Below, in pieces: positions 59,712 to 64,000 of a stretch of 64,000 nt of DNA (its first letter is position 1; every line of letters begins with the position of its first letter). The position numbers and the translations under genes are program-made. Source of the DNA: Tautonia plasticadhaerens (GTDB lineage Bacteria > Planctomycetota > Planctomycetia > Isosphaerales > Isosphaeraceae); assembly GCF_007752535.1 (NCBI RefSeq), contig NZ_CP036426.1, forward strand, positions 6,076,001 to 6,140,000, written 5' to 3'. Below the pieces are notes generated by a model. The model saw nothing but the letters and a program-made list of their open reading frames with translations. It was not told the origin of the DNA and ran no database searches.

Positions 59712-61274
59712 TCAGCCGCCGTCCGAATGGTCGCTGGAATCCTCCCGAGACGCTGCCGAGGCGGGGATCGCGTCCGGACCCCGGCCCCGGCCCAGGGAGA
59801 CGAACAGGAGGATGAGCCAGATCAACGCGAGGATCCGGGCCGGCCAGCGGTCGATGAAGGCGATCGCGGAGCCGTCGGCGGACGTGAGGACCTGGATCAG
59901 TCGCTCCTCGAGCGGGCCGCCGAGGATGATCCCCAGCACCACCGGCCCGAGCGGGACCCCCCGCCGCTCCAGGGCGAAGCCGGCCAGTCCGGACGCGAGC
60001 ATCACGCCGATGTCGAATGTACTCCCGTTGATCGCGTACGAGCCCAGGACGCAGAACAGGAGGATCACCGGCATCAGGATACGCCTCGGGGCCCGGAGCA
60101 CCAGGCCCCCGGCCTTGATCGCGAGCAGGCCGATCGGCAACAACGCCAGGTTCGCGAGGATGAAGATCAGATACAGGCCGTAGACGATGATCGGCTGCTT
60201 CTCGAAGATCTCGGGGCCGGGCCGGAGATCCTTCATCATGAGCACGCCGATGACGATCGCGGTGACCGAGTCTCCGGGGATCCCGAAAATCAGGGCGGGG
60301 ATCCAGGCACCGGCCAGCGCCGAGGAATTCGCCGTGGTCGCGTCGCTCAATCGGTCGAGCGCCGCCTCGTCGTCGGGCGTGTCGGGCTCGGGCTTCGACC
60401 GGCTCGAGACGCCGAGCGAGACCCAGCTGGCGATGTCCGCGCCGGCGCCGGGGAGCATCCCGATCAATGCGCCGATCGAGCCGGATCGGAATGCCGAGAC
60501 CGGCCTCCGGAACAGCCGGCGGAGCGACCCGGGCAAAGCATGGAGCACCCGGACCCTCGAGACGTCGGCGACCGAGGTAGGCCCGGGAACTCCCGGTTCC
60601 AGGGTCAACAAGTTCTTCAGGACCTCGGAGACCCCGAAGAGGCCGATCATCGCCGGGATGAAGCCGATCCCCTGGTAGAGTTCCGGGTACCCGAGCGTGA
60701 AACGGGCACTCGCGTGGACCGCGCTCAGGCCGACCGTCGACACGAGCAGACCGAGCAAGACGGCCAGTGCCCCCTTGAGCGGGGCGTCCTTCGACACGAC
60801 CACGGCGCAGGTCAGGCCGAGCACATAGAGCCAGAAGTGCTCGGCCGGACTGAAGAGCGTCCCGACCTGGGCGAGCTGGCTGCCCAGCACGATGAGGACG
60901 ACCGCGCCGAACAGGCCCCCGGCCACGCTGAATACCAGGGCCGTGACCAGCGCCTCGTCCCCCTTGCCCCGGCTCGACAGGCCGCTCCCGATGTCGGCAT
61001 AGGCCGCCGAGGCGGGGGTGCCGGGGATGCGGAGCAGGATCGTCGGGATGTCCCCGGAGAAGATCGCGCAGGCGACCATCGTGACCACCGCCGCCAGCGC
61101 GGGCAGGGGAGGCATCCAGTAAGTGACGGGGACGAGCAACGCCATCGCCATCGTCGCCGTGAGGCCCGGTACGGCCCCGACGAAGACCCCGTAGACCGCC
61201 GCCCCGAGCACGGCGGCCCAGATCATCGGGTCGAGGAGGACCTGCCGAAAGGCCTCGAGGATCGCAGGGTCCAT
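59712..61274 (-). CDS. tctA: Tripartite tricarboxylate transporter large permease TctA
   Basis: The 520-residue, roughly 12-helix protein has family motifs GAVPGLTATMAMALLVPVTYWM, IPTILLRIPGTPASAAYADIG, ALIGMLPGAGADIASWVSLG and IFGIPGDSVTAIVIGVLMM. TctA works with a periplasmic binding protein and a small membrane subunit to import citrate or other carboxylates. The TctC-TctB fusion gene lies directly upstream, 36 bp away. Substrate cannot be told from sequence. Confidence 0.93.
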   Translation of the reverse strand: MDPAILEAFRQVLLDPMIWAAVLGAAVYGVFVGAVPGLTATMAMALLVPVTYWMPPLPALAAVVTMVACAIFSGDIPTILLRIPGTPASAAYADIGSGLSSRGKGDEALVTALVFSVAGGLFGAVVLIVLGSQLAQVGTLFSPAEHFWLYVLGLTCAVVVSKDAPLKGALAVLLGLLVSTVGLSAVHASARFTLGYPELYQGIGFIPAMIGLFGVSEVLKNLLTLEPGVPGPTSVADVSRVRVLHALPGSLRRLFRRPVSAFRSGSIGALIGMLPGAGADIASWVSLGVSSRSKPEPDTPDDEAALDRLSDATTANSSALAGAWIPALIFGIPGDSVTAIVIGVLMMKDLRPGPEIFEKQPIIVYGLYLIFILANLALLPIGLLAIKAGGLVLRAPRRILMPVILLFCVLGSYAINGSTFDIGVMLASGLAGFALERRGVPLGPVVLGIILGGPLEERLIQVLTSADGSAIAFIDRWPARILALIWLILLFVSLGRGRGPDAIPASAASREDSSDHSDGG

Positions 61275-61310
61275 CGGTCGTTCGCCCCCCAGGCCCGTCT
61301 CGAATCGGGA

Positions 61311-62660
61311 TCACCAGCCGAGCCATCCCCAGGGCAGCGGCACCCTGAGGCCGACGGCGAAAATCTGATAGGTCGCCGGCACGAGGGCCGCCGAAGTCGC
61401 CAGCGCGACCGGCCAGCGGACGCCCAGCGCCAGCAGCATCCCCAACAGCAGCGTCGACGCCGAGAGGAGATAGCCGACCTGGCCCGCCAGGGCCATGTAG
61501 CTGACGACGAACAGGACGACCAGCCCCATCCGGGCCAGTCCGGCCCGGTCGAGGCGGGGGGCCCCGGGATCGCGCCGCAAGCTTCCCCTGAGGAGCAGGA
61601 CCGCGAGCGAGGCGCCGAGCAAGGCGAGGATCACGATCGGGAAGATCATCGGGCCGTACCGGGTCCGACGGACCGACTGGAACGCCTCCCCCATGAGGAT
61701 GTCCCCCATCTGGCGGTCGAACTGCTCCATGATCTCCCGGAATTCCCCCGGCGGTGCGGGCGAGACGTTGAAGCCGGTGTGCTCCATGAAGCCGAGGTAG
61801 TCCTCGCTCCGGATGACCCGGTCGACGGCCGAGACGAGCAGCTCGGCGCGGTCCTCGGGCACGCCCAGCGGCAGGCCGAGCCCTCGCCAGCCTCCCATCG
61901 ACCAGTCGGAGCCCTGCTCCCCGAAGGTCGGGACGTCGGGGAAATCCGGGATCCGGGCCTCGGCCATCACCCCGAGGCAGCGGACGCGCCCGGCCTCCAT
62001 CAGCGAGGAGGCCTCGGGGAGGCTGCAACAGACCATGTCGATTCCGCCGGACATCAGGGCATCGAGCGAAGGCCCGGCGCCGTTGATCGGGATCCAGAGG
62101 ACGTCGTCGGCCCGGAGGCCTTCGGCGTCGAGCCAGCCGGCGAGGCTCACGTGCCAGATGCCCCCCTGGGCGGTGCCCGAGGCCTTGAGGGACCTCGGTG
62201 CCTCGGCGACCGCCGCCCGGACATCCGAGATCGAGCCCCAGGGGGAATCGGCCGGGACGAAGAGGGCCGCGGCGTCCTGGTTCAGGAGCATGACGGGGCG
62301 GAAGTCGTCGGGCCCGATGTTCGTGAGCCCCCGCCAGTGGAGCATGTTCAACTCCACAGTGATCATCGTGATCGAGTGGCCGTCCGGCGGCGCCAACGCC
62401 CCCCGGGTGTGTCCGGTGACCCCGGACCCCCCGGTCGCGTTCACCACGTTGACCGGGACGCCGAGATCCTGCTCCAGCATCGCGGCCACCTTGCGGGAGA
62501 CGGTGTCCGTCCCCCCCCCGGCAGACCAGGGACAGATGAGCATGATCGGCCGGTCCGGGAATCGCTCCTCGCCGGAGCATCCGGCGAGGACGACCGCGGT
62601 CGATGCCAGGATCAGCGGCAGGAGCCGCCCCGGGGGTCGGATCGAGCGGGATCGGATCAT
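61311..62660 (-). CDS. TctC-TctB fusion: carboxylate-binding lipoprotein plus small membrane subunit
   Basis: The 449-residue protein has a lipoprotein signal (PLILASTAVVLAGC, Cys28). Residues about 30-330 match the TctC/Bug binding-protein family (PIMLICPWSAGGGTDTVSRKVAAML, VVNATGGSGVTGHTRGA, INGAGPSLDALMSGGIDM, VPTFGEQG). Residues about 345-449 have four hydrophobic helices like TctB (DUF1468). In most genomes these are two separate genes; here one frame covers both with no internal start needed. ATG 62660 is chosen over an extension to 62777. Confidence 0.85.
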   Translation of the reverse strand: MIRSRSIRPPGRLLPLILASTAVVLAGCSGEERFPDRPIMLICPWSAGGGTDTVSRKVAAMLEQDLGVPVNVVNATGGSGVTGHTRGALAPPDGHSITMITVELNMLHWRGLTNIGPDDFRPVMLLNQDAAALFVPADSPWGSISDVRAAVAEAPRSLKASGTAQGGIWHVSLAGWLDAEGLRADDVLWIPINGAGPSLDALMSGGIDMVCCSLPEASSLMEAGRVRCLGVMAEARIPDFPDVPTFGEQGSDWSMGGWRGLGLPLGVPEDRAELLVSAVDRVIRSEDYLGFMEHTGFNVSPAPPGEFREIMEQFDRQMGDILMGEAFQSVRRTRYGPMIFPIVILALLGASLAVLLLRGSLRRDPGAPRLDRAGLARMGLVVLFVVSYMALAGQVGYLLSASTLLLGMLLALGVRWPVALATSAALVPATYQIFAVGLRVPLPWGWLGW

Positions 62661-62853
62661 CGTCGCCCCGGGGGAACTCGTCGACGAGGGCCGGGTCGCC
62701 CATGCGGCGATGCCAGGCAACAAACGGATACACGCGAATCCGGGCAGGGCACGGCGGCGGGGAGGGTCGCCTCGCATCGGGAACTCGGCCTCAACGATAG
62801 GCGGTCATCGGCATCGGGGAAAGGGCCCGGCCGTCGAGACCGCCGGATCCGGC

Positions 62854-63222
62854 TCAAAGCGGTTGTTGGAGGTGGAGGAAGACGCTGTAGACGACCACCC
62901 CCGAGGCGGCGAGGATCCCGACTCGGAGCACGAACTTGCCGCGCCCCGGCTTGATCCGCTCGACCAGTTCCGCGATGACCACGACCGCGGCGATCAGCCC
63001 GAATTTGTACGCGACGAGCCCCGCGATGTTGAATCGCATGTAGAACCACGCGGCGATCGGGTTCGACTCGACGAATTGCGGGCCCCGATGCAGCAGGGCG
63101 GTGGTCAGCAGGATATCCAGGATGCTCACCAGCAGCAGCCAGGAAATCTCGGACTCCAGGAGCAGGCTCCGGCCATGCCAGGGCTGCTCGCCGCCGGATC
63201 GGGGGCCGTCGGAATCGTTCAT
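62854..63222 (-). CDS. DUF5658-like small membrane protein
   Basis: The 122-residue protein has three membrane helices (SWLLLVSILDILLTTALL, IAGLVAYKFGLIAAVVVIAELV, GILAASGVVVYSVFLHL). The pattern D.LLTTALL..G...ESNPIAAWF matches DUF5658. Function unknown. ATG 63222 chosen; the next gene is divergent. A GCCGGATCCGGC palindrome abuts the stop. Confidence 0.7.
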   Translation of the reverse strand: MNDSDGPRSGGEQPWHGRSLLLESEISWLLLVSILDILLTTALLHRGPQFVESNPIAAWFYMRFNIAGLVAYKFGLIAAVVVIAELVERIKPGRGKFVLRVGILAASGVVVYSVFLHLQQPL

Positions 63223-63314
63223 TCGAGATCGAATCCCCTGCTCGAACCGGGAGGATGCCCGCCCACAGAGGATGACCGCTCGGCTCGCGGGACGCAACGA
63301 GCCGGCGGCCTCGA

Positions 63315-63344
63315 TTGACATTGGGGCCGATCACCCCGTAGCGT
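63315..63344 (+). promoter_or_regulatory. Promoter of the TPR gene
   Basis: Perfect TTGACA (63315-63320), an 18-bp spacer and TAGCGT (63339-63344), with the -10 overlapping the inverted repeat at 63341. Confidence 0.45.
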
Positions 63345-63357
63345 GAGATTCTCACGC
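63341..63357. promoter_or_regulatory. Inverted repeat at the TPR gene promoter
   Basis: GCGTGAG-ATT-CTCACGC: 7-bp arms, three-base centre, at the predicted transcription start, 43 bp before the ATG. Operator candidate. Confidence 0.4.
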
Positions 63358-63399
63358 CCGAGCGGGAGCCAATGCGCCGTGCCGGTTGGAGGAGCCTCG

Positions 63400-63729
63400 A
63401 TGGCAGATTCCCGGAAGTCCGCCCGCCGCCTGGCACTCGAAGAAAGCCTGGCGGCCGACCCGACCGACGCCTTCCTCCGCTACGGCCTGGCGATGCAATG
63501 CCTCCGAGACGGCGAGGTCGAGGAGGGCAGACGCATGCTCGAGTCCCTGATCGCCGATCATCCCGACGATCAGGTGCCTGCGTACCAGCAGCTCGGCCAG
63601 TCGTACATGGACGAGGGGGACGCCGATCGGGCCCGGATCTGGTTCACCCTGGGGATTGCCCGGGCCCAGTCCGTCGGCGACCTGAAGGCGGCCGGCGAGA
63701 TGCAAGGATTCCTCGAATTGTTCGGCTGA
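63400..63729 (+). CDS. Small TPR-like protein
   Basis: The 109-residue protein has helical TPR-like repeats (AFLRYGLAMQCLRDGEVEEGRRMLESLIADHPDDQ, AYQQLGQSYMDEGDADRARIWFTLGIARAQ). Small TPR proteins act as adaptors; no partner known. GGAGGA precedes ATG 63400. It ends 11 bp before the alcohol dehydrogenase gene, so they may be co-transcribed. Confidence 0.75.
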   Translation: MADSRKSARRLALEESLAADPTDAFLRYGLAMQCLRDGEVEEGRRMLESLIADHPDDQVPAYQQLGQSYMDEGDADRARIWFTLGIARAQSVGDLKAAGEMQGFLELFG

Positions 63730-63740
63730 GGACTTTGGAA

Positions 63741-64000
63741 ATGCCGGGCGGTCCCGACGCGATCTCGACGTTCACCTTCCCGAACCGCATCCGATTCGGG
63801 GCGGGGGCGATCGGGGAATTGCCCCCGGAACTCGAACGGCTGGGGGTGCATCGACCGCTCGTCGTCACGGATGCCGGCCTCGTCGCCTCCGGCCTTCTGG
63901 GAGCGACCCTGGCACGCATCCCGGCAATCACGGTTTTCGACGGAGTCCACCCCAACCCGACCGAACGGGACGTCGCCGATGCCATGGCAGTCTACAGAGA
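63741..64000 (+). CDS. Iron-containing alcohol dehydrogenase, 5' part (cut by window end)
   Basis: 86 codons are visible from ATG 63741. FPNRIRFGAGAIGELPPELERLG...PLVVTDAGLVASGL and FDGVHPNPTERDVADAMAVY match the N-terminal nucleotide-binding domain of group III (Fe-type) alcohol dehydrogenases. The metal-ligand half is beyond the window, so substrate and metal cannot be judged. Confidence 0.85.
   Translation, partial: MPGGPDAISTFTFPNRIRFGAGAIGELPPELERLGVHRPLVVTDAGLVASGLLGATLARIPAITVFDGVHPNPTERDVADAMAVYR

Noticed and set aside
59655-62954. 1099-residue open frame on the plus strand
   Set aside because: Antisense to tctA and the TctC-TctB fusion; composition of charged low-complexity repeats.
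1-64000. tRNA, rRNA, riboswitch, IS element or prophage
   Set aside because: No TpsiC-type loop with matching arms, no transposase or phage genes, and no conserved riboswitch core were recognised. This was inspection by eye; a covariance-model search would be decisive.

Overview
The window is very GC-rich DNA from a chromosome that looks like a planctomycete, most likely of the Isosphaeraceae type. Lineage hints visible in the sequence are a PEP-CTERM/HAF-repeat exported protein, a DUF1570-type HExxH protein, a Spy-like LTxxQ protein, a multi-haem cytochrome with a PA14 domain, a secreted protein with a YGYYPTCWR motif, and an Alternative Complex III/caa3 respiratory operon. The genus is an inference. 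Nothing looks like a prophage, insertion sequence, CRISPR array, rRNA or tRNA gene. The content is mostly chromosomal housekeeping and envelope genes.

Layout. 1-1.6 kb: the 3' part of an AAA ATPase gene and two small membrane proteins. 1.6-9.1 kb, minus strand: an LptB-like ABC ATPase, two tandem zinc-ribbon signal peptidases I, elongation factor 4 (lepA, just upstream of the peptidases as in the classical lepA-lepB pair) and a ROK sugar kinase. 9.4-11.3 kb: a secreted alpha/beta hydrolase and a DUF1570-like protein. 11.4-16.1 kb, minus: a SecA homologue lacking the usual C-terminal third, a repeat-rich gene-free stretch, an FtsQ-like protein and murB. 16.3-20.7 kb: a large M14-type peptidase diverging from the PEP-CTERM/HAF protein. 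20.8-30.8 kb, plus: a class-III aminotransferase, several uncharacterised proteins, recJ, pcm, an MBL-fold protein and a Spy-like protein. 30.9-36.7 kb: the PA14/pentahaem cytochrome, a polysaccharide-export lipoprotein and two secreted unknowns. 37.2-44.2 kb, plus: a signalling block with a PAS/GAF hybrid histidine kinase, a FIST sensor protein and a Ser/Thr kinase with a TPR-like tail. 44.2-45.9 kb: a two-domain glycosyltransferase.

46.0-59.2 kb, minus, is the most coherent unit. It is a 12-gene operon actABCDEF - small membrane protein - SCO - coxB - coxA - coxC - coxD, with many stop/start overlaps. It encodes Alternative Complex III (quinol:cytochrome c oxidoreductase) and an A2-type caa3 oxidase, so electrons can pass from quinol through c-haems to oxygen. 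A perfect 7-6-7 palindrome with a GTGA-N6-TCAC core, the signature of Crp/Fnr-family operators, lies about 130 bp before actA. 59.7-62.7 kb holds a tripartite tricarboxylate transporter pair in which the binding protein (TctC) and small membrane subunit (TctB) are fused. The window ends with a DUF5658-like membrane protein, a TPR protein and the 5' part of an iron-type alcohol dehydrogenase gene.

Recurring signals: several gene starts are preceded by a TTGAC-like -35 and a GCTAnnnT-like -10 at 17-18 bp spacing, and several gene ends by strong GC hairpins without U-tracts. No wholly new system could be proven. The best candidates for follow-up are the truncated SecA, the twin signal peptidases with zinc-ribbon and inserted domains, the TctC-TctB fusion, the uncharacterised membrane protein in the respiratory operon, the Crp/Fnr-like operator, and the repeat-rich region near 13.3-14.1 kb.
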